From the NCBI GenBank assembly GCA_043805435.1, contig JAZDHY010000007.1, positions 36,295-100,294 on the forward strand: a stretch of DNA of 64,000 nt, in the 5' to 3' direction. The notes below the pieces were generated by a model. It worked only from the letters and a program-made list of their open reading frames with translations, was not told the origin of the DNA and did no database searches. Positions 17,800 through 25,214 of this stretch are shown here, in pieces. The stretch is from JAEXOD01 sp043805435. Its GTDB lineage: Bacteria > Bacteroidota > Ignavibacteria > Ignavibacteriales > Melioribacteraceae. A program made the translations under genes and the position numbers. Within the stretch, counting starts at the first letter, position 1. Each line of letters begins with the position of its first letter.

Positions 17800-17921
17800 A
17801 TAAATAATAAAATATTTGGTTTTTTACTATAAAATAAGAATATTAAGGTTAATCTTTTTTTAATTAAATTACTAAATTATATTGAAATAAAAAGATATTA
17901 TTAATAGATAAAATATTAAAT

Positions 17922-18740
17922 ATGAAAAACATAGCACTTGAAACACTTGGCGGAATAATACTTGGCTTTGGATTATTTTTTGTATCAATAGCTTTAAGTA
18001 CAAACAATTTTTTGATGTTTTTTGATTTTGCCAGTTTGATGTTGGTTATTGGAGGAACACTTGCCGCAACAATGATTTCTTTTAGGGGTCGTGATGTGAC
18101 AATGGCATTTAAAGAATTGATTGGTATTTTTACACCGCAAAATATAAATTCAAAAACACTATACAAAGAAGTAGAAAAAATTATTAATCTGGCACGTGTT
18201 TTAAAACAAAAAGGTATGGTTGAACTGGAAAGCGAATTTCTACGTTCAAATATTCAAGATTCCTTTGTAAAATATGGCGGCGAATTAGTTGTAACGGGAT
18301 ATAAAGGGGATGAGCTTAGAAAAATGCTTACCAATTTTGTTGAAACTTCTTTTGAACGTAATTTAATTCCATCTCATGTTTTAAGAACCATGGCAAGTTT
18401 TTCACCTGCTTTTGGAATGGTTGGTACTGTAATAGGGTTAATAATTATGCTTGATAAAATGGGAAACGATCCGTCTGCTTTGGGAAAAGGGCTTGCTTTT
18501 GCACTTATTACTACTTTATATGGGATTTTATTGGCACAATTGTTATTACGACCCGCTGCCGAAAAAGTAAAACAAAAACAAGAAATTTTGCGCTTCAGAA
18601 ACTTATTGATAACAGAAGGTTTTGTTTTGTTGGGCGAAAACAGGGATTCGATTTTAATACAAGATATGTTAAATAGCTTTTTAGACCCCGATTCGCATTT
18701 TTCAGTTATCAAAAAGAGTACTGAAAAAGTAGTTGAGTAA
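17922..18740 (+). CDS. motA: Flagellar motor stator protein MotA
   Basis: A 272-residue inner-membrane stator subunit. Four hydrophobic segments are seen at about 7-27, 33-53, 160-180 (FSPAFGMVGTVIGLIIML) and 185-205 (GLAFALITTLYGILLAQLL). The large cytoplasmic loop between the second and third pair carries the charged segment ARVLKQKGMVELE typical of MotA/PomA. With MotB it forms the ion channel that drives flagellar rotation. motB starts 3 bases after the stop, so they form an operon. No other flagellar gene is present in the window. TolQ/ExbB proteins share the channel fold, but the order of segments, the length and the motB partner favour MotA. Confidence 0.9.
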   Translation: MKNIALETLGGIILGFGLFFVSIALSTNNFLMFFDFASLMLVIGGTLAATMISFRGRDVTMAFKELIGIFTPQNINSKTLYKEVEKIINLARVLKQKGMVELESEFLRSNIQDSFVKYGGELVVTGYKGDELRKMLTNFVETSFERNLIPSHVLRTMASFSPAFGMVGTVIGLIIMLDKMGNDPSALGKGLAFALITTLYGILLAQLLLRPAAEKVKQKQEILRFRNLLITEGFVLLGENRDSILIQDMLNSFLDPDSHFSVIKKSTEKVVE

Positions 18741-18743
18741 AAT

Positions 18744-19580
18744 ATGATTGAAACACCAAATAATCAAGACGATATAGATAGAATTATAAATGAACGTGTT
18801 GAACAAACTTTGGCAAAAAGTCTGAAAGCCGAAATGAGACGCCGTTCGATTGAAGATACTGAAAGTAAAAACAGTAAATTTTTTAAACGAGTGGTTAATG
18901 ACAGCGATTCAATTTATAAGTCACGTATTGATACAGGTTCGGCAGATAATGAGGACTGGTTAACGACTTATGCAGATACTATAACTTTGGTTTTAACTTT
19001 GTTTGTGTTGTTATTTTCACTTTCACAAGTTGACCAAAAAAAGTTTGAACAGGTTAAAGAGTCGATAAATAAAGAGCTCTTTAAAAAAAACGACGATGTG
19101 TCTTTTAATCAGATGGAAACAAAAGTTAAAGGTATATTTCAAAATTCCGGGGGCGGCGGAAAAGTTTTAGTAAATATGGATGCCGATGGTTTAAGAATTG
19201 AACTTTCAAGTTCTGCTTTATATGGTTCAGGTTCGGCAGATATTAAACCCGAAGTGATCCCGGAGTTAAAAGAATTAGCACAATTAATAAGCAGGATGCG
19301 TGTAACTTTTCCAAACTACCTTGTTGAAGTTGAAGGGCATACGGATAATAACCCAATTAATACAGAAAGGTTTCCGTCAAATTGGGAGTTGTCAACAAAT
19401 AGAGCAACAAATATTGTTAAGTTTTTTATAGAACAGGGAATACCACCAACAAAATTAAGAGCAGCCGGTTATTCCGATAGCAGGCCAAAACTACCAAATA
19501 CAGATAAAGGCGGAAATCCAATTTATGAAAATCAAGCTGCTAATAGAAGAGTAGTAATTTTTGTACGCCGAGCTAATTAA
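18744..19580 (+). CDS. motB: Flagellar motor stator protein MotB
   Basis: A 278-residue stator subunit with one transmembrane helix (WLTTYADTITLVLTLFVLLF, about 72-91), in which Asp78 is the expected ion-carrying residue. An OmpA-like peptidoglycan-binding domain follows (about 140-278) with LVEVEGHTDNNPI and NRATNIVKFFIEQGI and the final NRRVVIFVRR. It anchors the MotA/MotB channel to the cell wall. The cytoplasmic stretch before the membrane helix is about 70 residues and charged, longer than the roughly 27-50 usual for MotB. The last 8 bases overlap the convergent gene on the minus strand and no terminator is seen between them. Confidence 0.9.
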   Translation: MIETPNNQDDIDRIINERVEQTLAKSLKAEMRRRSIEDTESKNSKFFKRVVNDSDSIYKSRIDTGSADNEDWLTTYADTITLVLTLFVLLFSLSQVDQKKFEQVKESINKELFKKNDDVSFNQMETKVKGIFQNSGGGGKVLVNMDADGLRIELSSSALYGSGSADIKPEVIPELKELAQLISRMRVTFPNYLVEVEGHTDNNPINTERFPSNWELSTNRATNIVKFFIEQGIPPTKLRAAGYSDSRPKLPNTDKGGNPIYENQAANRRVVIFVRRAN

Positions 19581-20595
19581 AAATCCTTTCCCAAAAACTT
19601 CTTTTATCGGTTTTACGCCAAAATTTTGTGTATTCTTTCTGTGTAGTTATTCCTATTGGTCCTCTATAAATTCCACCATCTTTGTATTGATCGTATACTC
19701 TTACAGCAATTAAATTTTCGCCTTCTTTTAATAAGTTTTGCGGTAAAAAATAACCTCTAAGTTTGTCATAATAATTATTAGTGTTTGGGGGATCGCTTGA
19801 AAAATTGCCCATAGCACCAACAAGTTTTTCGTTTATAAAAACCTGATCTCCGTCATCAATTTTGCCAAGAACTAAAACTAATTTTTGATTTATTAAATCC
19901 TTTGAAACAGTAAACTTTTTACGATACCACGCAAAACCGTCATAATCGGCATACCCTTGGTTTTCCCAAAAACCCGGAACAATTATCGATTTCCAACCGC
20001 TGTCATCAAATTTGATATCTTTCCATTTTTGATTATCACCGGTATTAAACTTCCAATATCCTTCCAGCCCGGCTTTTAATGGAATTGAGTTTGTAACAAA
20101 TATTCCAATATCACCATTGTTTATTCCACCGCCAAGTTCGGCATCATAAACACGCACTGCAATTGTGTTATTACCGGTTTTTAACCAACCCCGCGGTATA
20201 GGGTAATTTCGAAACGAATAATAAGATGTTTGATAATTGGGTGGAAATGTGCCCGAGCTGCCAACTAATTTACCGTTAATATAAACTTCGTCAACATCAT
20301 CAATGTATCCTAACATTAAAAATAAAGTTTGTTCGGTGTATTTTTCTGAAATTGTAAAATTTTTTCGGTACCATGCATAACCATCATATCCGTTAAACCC
20401 CTCATCTTCCCAAAATGCGGGTACCATAATGTTTTCCCAATCATCATCTATAAAATATTGATTTTTCCATTCCAAGTCATCACCAATACTAAATTTCCAA
20501 AACCCCTTTAAGTTTAATACCCGCTCCCAGTCATCTGCCTGTATAACAGTTGATGCGAAAATTAAACAAAACAATATTAATTTTAATAGTTTCAT
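19573..20595 (-). CDS. Exported protein of two tandem GH2-type sugar-binding domains
   Basis: A 340-residue protein with a signal peptide (about 1-20, ...STVIQA). It is made of two copies of the beta-sandwich seen as the sugar-binding domain of family 2 glycosidases. The first is at about 28-170 (LKGFWKFSIGDD, PAFWEDEGFNGYDGYAWYRK, VDEVYINGKLVG, NNTIAVRVYD). The second is at about 178-320 (LEGYWKFNTGDN, PGFWENQGYADYDGFAWYRK, GDQVFINEKLVG, ENLIAVRVYD). There is no catalytic barrel, so it is probably a carbohydrate-binding or accessory protein rather than an enzyme. The duplication is clear by eye. The 3' end overlaps convergent motB by 8 bases. Confidence 0.8.
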   Translation of the reverse strand: MKLLKLILFCLIFASTVIQADDWERVLNLKGFWKFSIGDDLEWKNQYFIDDDWENIMVPAFWEDEGFNGYDGYAWYRKNFTISEKYTEQTLFLMLGYIDDVDEVYINGKLVGSSGTFPPNYQTSYYSFRNYPIPRGWLKTGNNTIAVRVYDAELGGGINNGDIGIFVTNSIPLKAGLEGYWKFNTGDNQKWKDIKFDDSGWKSIIVPGFWENQGYADYDGFAWYRKKFTVSKDLINQKLVLVLGKIDDGDQVFINEKLVGAMGNFSSDPPNTNNYYDKLRGYFLPQNLLKEGENLIAVRVYDQYKDGGIYRGPIGITTQKEYTKFWRKTDKRSFWERIFN

Positions 20596-20683
20596 AGGTC
20601 TATTATTTTTAATTGCAATTTAAGTAAATTAAAAATTCAAAAAGTATTTTTTAAGTAAATTATTGTAAAAAATTGTAACGTAA

Positions 20684-21130
20684 TTATTTGTTTTTTTGTA
20701 ATGAAAAATAATTTGAATCTCCATAATGCGTTTCAACTATTTGGTAACCGATATTTTTGAATTTTTGACTTTTTTCTGTTTTGCACATCTGTTTAATAAC
20801 TTCCAAGCTTTTTTCAGAACCGATTTTTGATAGACTTATAACAATCAAATACTTTATGGTTTCATCTTTTTCTTTTAATAATTGTTTGCTTAAGGGTTCA
20901 ATAGCTTCTTCTATTTTATATTTCCCTGCAAAATAGATTGAACTTTTTCTTAATCCCATATTGGAGGAATTAATACCGCATAATAATGTTTTAACATGTC
21001 TATTTTGTATTACTGCTTTTGGCTTTTCTTGGGCCATTAAAACAGCGCATGATATTAATAAATAAATAAATATTACAAAACCCATTACCCTTCGGCTATT
21101 GTTTTCATATCTCTTTTCCATTTTTTCCAT
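20684..21130 (-). CDS. Exported or membrane-anchored HEAT-repeat protein
   Basis: A 148-residue protein with one hydrophobic segment near the N-terminus (VMGFVIFIYLLISCAVLMA, about 15-33), acting as an uncleaved anchor or a signal peptide. It is followed by helical pairs with HEAT/PBS-lyase repeat character (SSNMGLRKSSIYFAGKY, EAIEPLSKQLLKEKDETIKY, LIVISLSKIGSEKSLEVIKQ). HEAT repeats bind other proteins; the partner here is unknown. An ATG four codons in (MEKR) is an alternative start. The gene follows a small helical protein gene on the same strand, with a hairpin terminator between, so it is probably its own transcript. Confidence 0.65.
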   Translation of the reverse strand: MEKMEKRYENNSRRVMGFVIFIYLLISCAVLMAQEKPKAVIQNRHVKTLLCGINSSNMGLRKSSIYFAGKYKIEEAIEPLSKQLLKEKDETIKYLIVISLSKIGSEKSLEVIKQMCKTEKSQKFKNIGYQIVETHYGDSNYFSLQKNK

Positions 21131-21310
21131 CCTATTTTAAATGAATAAGTAATTTTACGTTTCTATTAATTTAGATGGAAAAATAACAAAAATGTTGTCA
21201 TCAAAAAGTACACAGTTGTAAAAGATTGTAATTGTTTTGTTTTTAGTTGTAAAAGTGAGCTTAAAGGAAGATTTTTTAGAGTAATTTAGCAAAATATATT
21301 TTAAAAAATC

Positions 21311-21334
21311 TCCTCTTATAAAAAAGAGGAGAAA
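21311..21334 (-). terminator. Rho-independent terminator of the small minus-strand gene
   Basis: TCTCCTCTT (21311-21319) pairs with AAGAGGAGA (21326-21334), 9 bp with a 6-base loop. Reading the minus strand, the stem is followed by TTTTTT. It lies 55 bases beyond the stop of the gene at 21389. Confidence 0.8.
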
Positions 21335-21388
21335 ATAACAGGGTTTAATTATAATTTAAATCGGATTTATACGATGTTTTAAAAATAA

Positions 21389-21619
21389 CTACGCCGGTCT
21401 GTTATCGGCAGATAAATCCTTTGTAGGTTCTCTTTTTTCTAGTAAACTTTTAACCTTGTTTACATATTCGGCCCATTTGTTCATTCTGGCAGCAGCGTTT
21501 TCAAAATAAATTCTTGAAAGCTCGTAATCATCTGTTTCGGGCTTGTTTAATATTGCTTCAATCATTTCGGAATAAATCTCGTCCAACATTTTTTTTTCTT
21601 GTTCAAAATTATTTAACAT
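21389..21619 (-). CDS. Small unrecognised helical protein
   Basis: A 76-residue protein that I do not recognise. It is predicted cytoplasmic, without signal peptide or membrane segment, and looks fully helical (LDEIYSEMIEAILNK, YELSRIYFENAAARMNKWA, YVNKVKSLLEKREP). The case for a real gene rests on a near-perfect ribosome site (GGAGGT, 4 bases before the ATG) and a strong terminator shortly after its stop. It stands alone between the HEAT-repeat gene and the divergently oriented M24 peptidase gene. No function can be given. Confidence 0.7.
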   Translation of the reverse strand: MLNNFEQEKKMLDEIYSEMIEAILNKPETDDYELSRIYFENAAARMNKWAEYVNKVKSLLEKREPTKDLSADNRPA

Positions 21620-21888
21620 AAAACCTCCATTTACATAAATTTATCTTCTTAATATAATAGTTAAATACAAAAAAACAAAAAATAGTTCATTTTACACATT
21701 AAATTTTTTATCGGTTTTAAAAATAATAGGCACCTGTAAAAAAGTCATCCATAACATCGCTTTTTTATAAAATATGAAGGATATGATTCTCTTGTATTTT
21801 TAAAATTGATAATTGATAATAAATATGGTATTATTAAATTAATGTATAAAAATTTTTAATTAAGCTAAATCATTTTTTGGAGTATAGT

Positions 21889-23079
21889 ATGACTAAAGAA
21901 TTAATTATTGATAAACAAAAACAGGCCGTTAAAATATTAAATGAAATGAATATAGATATGTGGCTTACTTTTGTAAGAGAAACGGGAAATATTAAAGACC
22001 CTATGATGGATATGATTGTTGGCACAGGTGCCACTTGGCATAGTGCATTTATTATAACAAACATGGGCGATACCGTTGCCGTAATTGGTTCGTTAGAAGA
22101 ACCCAATATGCGTAGTGTTGGTACATTTAAAGAGATAAAAAGTTATATAAAATCTGTAAAAAAAGATTTTTTGGATGTTATAACAAAATATGATCCTAAA
22201 ACAATAGCTATAAATTATTCGCGTAATTCGGCATTGGCTGATGGATTAACATACGGAGTTTATCTTGAATTGGTTGAACTATTAAAAGATACACCATATA
22301 TAGATAGATTAGTTTCGTCGGAAGGGATAATTGCTGCGTTAAGGGGAAGAAAATCGGATGTTGAAATTAATTTAATGCAAAAAGCTATTAAAGAAACAAT
22401 TAAAATATTTGATGAAGTTACAGAATTTATAAAGCCGGGCAAAACCGAAAACGATGTGTCAAAATTTATTCATTCCAAGGTGGAAGAAAGGGGTTTTGGT
22501 TTATCGTGGGATGCCGAACATTGTCCCGCAGTATTTACAGGTCCTGATTCGGCAGGTGCACATTCCGGTCCAACAAACAGAGTGATAGAAAGAGGACATA
22601 TATTAAACATAGATTTTGGAATAAATTTAAATGGTTATTGTTCCGATTTACAGCGCACTTGGTATATAATGCGTGAAAACGAAACAACTCCGCCGGCAGA
22701 AGTTTTGCACGGTTTTAATACAATACTTGAATCCGTAACACTTTCGGCTGAAGCAATTAAACCGGGTAAACAAGGTTGTGAAATTGATGACGTGGCAAGA
22801 AATTATATCCTTAAACAAGGATACGGCGAATATCCTCATGCTTTGGGTCATCAAATAGGAAAAGCAGCCCACGACGGAGGCGGTCTATTATCCCCGCGTT
22901 GGGAACGTTACGGCAACCTGCCATATATGGAAATTGAAGAAAATCAAGTATTTACAATTGAACCAAGATTAACCGTTCCCGGTTTTGGTGTGGCTACCGT
23001 TGAAGAGGAAGTATTGGTTACAAAAGACGGCTGCAAATTTATTTCGGAAAGACAGACAGAAATATATTTGGTAAAATAG
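21889..23079 (+). CDS. M24 family metallopeptidase (Xaa-Pro dipeptidase/aminopeptidase)
   Basis: A cytoplasmic 396-residue enzyme that removes or cleaves residues next to proline. It has the two-part creatinase/prolidase layout, with an N-terminal domain to about 150 and a pita-bread catalytic domain after it. The five metal ligands are in place: Asp242 (NIDFG), Asp253 (CSDLQRTW), His321 (HALGHQIG), Glu358 (FTIEPRL) and a Glu in VEEEV (372-373). His225 in AHSG fits the substrate-side His. The ATG at 21889 has GGAG 6 bases upstream; a TTG 12 bases earlier is open but lacks a site. A strong terminator follows at 23122-23152, so it is monocistronic. Confidence 0.9.
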   Translation: MTKELIIDKQKQAVKILNEMNIDMWLTFVRETGNIKDPMMDMIVGTGATWHSAFIITNMGDTVAVIGSLEEPNMRSVGTFKEIKSYIKSVKKDFLDVITKYDPKTIAINYSRNSALADGLTYGVYLELVELLKDTPYIDRLVSSEGIIAALRGRKSDVEINLMQKAIKETIKIFDEVTEFIKPGKTENDVSKFIHSKVEERGFGLSWDAEHCPAVFTGPDSAGAHSGPTNRVIERGHILNIDFGINLNGYCSDLQRTWYIMRENETTPPAEVLHGFNTILESVTLSAEAIKPGKQGCEIDDVARNYILKQGYGEYPHALGHQIGKAAHDGGGLLSPRWERYGNLPYMEIEENQVFTIEPRLTVPGFGVATVEEEVLVTKDGCKFISERQTEIYLVK

Positions 23080-23121
23080 ATATATAATTGCCCAATTTGT
23101 TTTTAATAAAAGTTTAATACG

Positions 23122-23152
23122 GTTCTCCTATTTATATGGGAGAACTTTTTTT
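23122..23152 (+). terminator. Rho-independent terminator of the M24 peptidase gene
   Basis: GTTCTCC (23122-23128) pairs with GGAGAAC (23139-23145) around a 10-base loop, followed at once by seven T (23146-23152). This is a textbook terminator 43 bases after the stop. Confidence 0.85.
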
Positions 23153-23195
23153 ATTAGGTGTACGGCAAACGTACATAAACATAATTTTACCGGGT

Positions 23196-23278
23196 AAAAT
23201 GTCCTGCGAAGTGTCCTGCCAGATCACAAAACATCAAAAGCAGCGGTATCGCTGGACAAAATGTCCTGCGGAGTGTCC
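23196..23278. repeat. Pair of 21-bp direct repeats
   Basis: AAAATGTCCTGCGAAGTGTCC (23196-23216, written here as two parts: AAAATGTCCTG and CGAAGTGTCC) recurs with one change at 23258-23278, 62 bases on. The second copy overlaps the perfect hairpin GGACAAAATGTCC (23254-23266). Both lie between the M24 terminator and the MITE-like element at 23279. Confidence 0.6.
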
Positions 23279-23588
23279 GGACTGTGTTAAAATTAGGAAA
23301 TTACTGCAAAAACGAGAAAAAGAACATTGCACGGCTCTGCTGTGCTGGGGATTGGTGGGAGCGCATATGGTTACTAATAGGGTACGGCTCTGCCGTACTT
23401 CTGTGGAATTATTATGCGGTAATACATTATATAACAATGTGTTAGATGGTATAAAAAATCCTGTAGGGATGACATGTTTATAGCAAAACAAGAAAAACAA
23501 TAGTAAAAACCCCAGCGGGGTGACATAATTTGTTATATTGAAATGGCCGTTATTTTATATTTATCCCCAATTTTCACACAATCTGTTT
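23279..23588 (-). mobile_element. MITE-like element, copy B (inverted relative to copy A)
   Basis: The termini are GGACTGTGTTAAAATT (23279-23294) and AATTTTCACACAATCT (23570-23585). Read on the minus strand, its interior matches copy A at 5210-5498 block by block, from GGGGATAAATAT through GTTTTGCTATAA..CATGTCAT to GCAGAGCCGTACCCTATTAG. It contains two compensated hairpins, the perfect GTACGGCTCTGCCGTAC (23384-23400) and GCACGGCTCTGCTGTGC. No coding capacity. Confidence 0.65.
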
Positions 23589-23660
23589 CCCGCGCAAGCA
23601 TTTATTCATCAAAAGTGATCATCTCATTGGACAGAATGTTTTAAATTGATAAATATAAAC

Positions 23661-23686
23661 GGGTAATATTAAAAATAATATTACCC
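23661..23686 (-). terminator. Hairpin downstream of the nucleoside phosphorylase gene
   Basis: GGGTAATATTA (23661-23671) and TAATATTACCC (23676-23686) form a perfect 11-bp stem with a 4-base loop, 10 bases beyond the stop of the minus-strand gene. The T-run on the minus strand is weak (GTTTATATT). Confidence 0.65.
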
Positions 23687-23695
23687 CTTTTAGAA

Positions 23696-25012
23696 TTATT
23701 CCAATATCTTATGAATTAATTTTACTTTAGGTGGTTTTGTGCTGCTTAAAGTTAAAGCATTGATTAGTTTATCTTTATCTGCTTGAGTAATTTTACGGTT
23801 CGAATGAAGTTCGGCAACAACATCGCCTTCTTTTACATTGTCCCCAATTAAAGGATAAAATATAATACCTGCCAAAGGATCAATAATATCTTCTTTTTTT
23901 AATCTGCCAGCACCAAGCAATAACGAAAGCATACCAATTTCGTAAGTATCAATTGCTTTTATATACCCGCTATTTTTAATTTTAACTTTTTCAACAAATT
24001 TACATTTAGGGTATTTGTCGGGATCAAGAATAAAGGAAATATCACCACCCTGCAGTTTAACAACTTCAACAAATTTATCAAATGCTTTTCCGTTGTTAAT
24101 TAATTCTTGCGCAATATTTATTCCGCTTTTAATTGAGTCGGCTTTGCCGCCTAAATAAATCATTGTACCGGCTAAATTAAGGCATAATTCGGTTAATCCG
24201 GGAACAACTTCGCCTTTTAATATATTAATACTTTCTAAAACCTCAAACCAATTACCAATATACTTGCCTAAAGGTTGGTTCATGTCTGTAATAAAAGCAA
24301 CTACTTTTTTATCAAATGCTTTTGCGGTATCAATTAACGATTTTGCTAAATTTTCGGAATCTTTTAAGGTTTTCATAAAAGCACCAGAACCGGTTTTTAC
24401 ATCTAAAACCAAAGCATCAATACCTTCGGCAAGTTTTTTACTCATAATGCTGCCGGTAATTAACGGAATCGATTCGACCGTGGCAGTTACATCACGCAGC
24501 GAATAAATTAATTTATCGGCAGGAGCAATTTCTTTTGTTTGCCCAATTAAAACCATTTTGGATTTTTTAAGTACTTCTTTATAATTTTTTAAGTCTAAAT
24601 TAACATTAAAACCGGGTATAGCTTCAAGTTTATCTAAAGTTCCACCGGTATGGCCTAAACCTCTGCCGGAAATCATTGGCACGTAAACACCCGCAGCGGC
24701 AGCAATAGGAGCAATAATAAGCGAAGTTTTATCACCCACTCCACCTGTTGAATGTTTATCAACTTTAGAACCTTTAATACTGCTTAAATTAACAATATCG
24801 CCGGAATGAAGCATGGCTTTAGTTAATGCCGATGTTTCATCTTTAGATAAGCCGTTAATATATGCAGCCATTAAAAATGCAGAAAATTGATAATCGGGTA
24901 TATTTCCTTTTGAATAATTATCAACAAGGTAAATAATTTCCTCGTTGGCTAAAGTTGTTTTCTCCCGTTTTTTACGGATAAGTTCAACGGTATTAAATTT
25001 TGATTGTTTCAT
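23696..25012 (-). CDS. Pyrimidine-nucleoside (thymidine) phosphorylase
   Basis: A cytoplasmic 438-residue enzyme that splits thymidine, deoxyuridine or uridine with phosphate into base and (deoxy)ribose-1-phosphate in nucleoside salvage. The family signature is clear: VDKHSTGGVGDKTS (phosphate site, about 82-95), SGRGLGHTGGTLDKLE (about 114-129), SLRDVTATVES (about 176-186) and DVKTGSGAFM. Three regions fit the alpha, linker and C-terminal alpha/beta domains, and the length is that of E. coli DeoA and Bacillus Pdp. The ATG at 25012 (MKQSKF) is chosen over an in-frame TTG 30 bases upstream. It is a single gene; deoA and pdp types cannot be told apart with certainty by eye. Confidence 0.92.
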   Translation of the reverse strand: MKQSKFNTVELIRKKREKTTLANEEIIYLVDNYSKGNIPDYQFSAFLMAAYINGLSKDETSALTKAMLHSGDIVNLSSIKGSKVDKHSTGGVGDKTSLIIAPIAAAAGVYVPMISGRGLGHTGGTLDKLEAIPGFNVNLDLKNYKEVLKKSKMVLIGQTKEIAPADKLIYSLRDVTATVESIPLITGSIMSKKLAEGIDALVLDVKTGSGAFMKTLKDSENLAKSLIDTAKAFDKKVVAFITDMNQPLGKYIGNWFEVLESINILKGEVVPGLTELCLNLAGTMIYLGGKADSIKSGINIAQELINNGKAFDKFVEVVKLQGGDISFILDPDKYPKCKFVEKVKIKNSGYIKAIDTYEIGMLSLLLGAGRLKKEDIIDPLAGIIFYPLIGDNVKEGDVVAELHSNRKITQADKDKLINALTLSSTKPPKVKLIHKILE

Positions 25013-25214
25013 GTTTAAATTACCTGTAATACTATTGTACAATTATAATTATTTTTGTTTAACTGTTAAAGATATAATATTTAGTTGAAATTTACTATAA
25101 ATATGTGGTATGTTTAGTCCTATTTTTTTATATTATTTTGTATTTAGAATATAAATAGTTTCACTTCATTATAATTATCAAAAGTCTTTTAAATAAAATG
25201 TTTGGATTTGCTAT

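Larger units (their letters stand above)
23080..23695. other. Intergenic region with direct repeats and a MITE-like element
   Basis: A gap of 616 bases. In order it holds the M24 terminator, a pair of 21-bp direct repeats, MITE-like copy B (23279-23588) and a hairpin at 23661-23686. The open frames across it lie on the repeats and have no protein-like character. Confidence 0.65.

Noticed and set aside
23136..23483. Open frame of 115 codons on the plus strand
   Set aside because: It runs across the terminator, the direct repeats and MITE-like copy B; the translation is Cys-rich and has no protein-like pattern, and no ribosome site is present.
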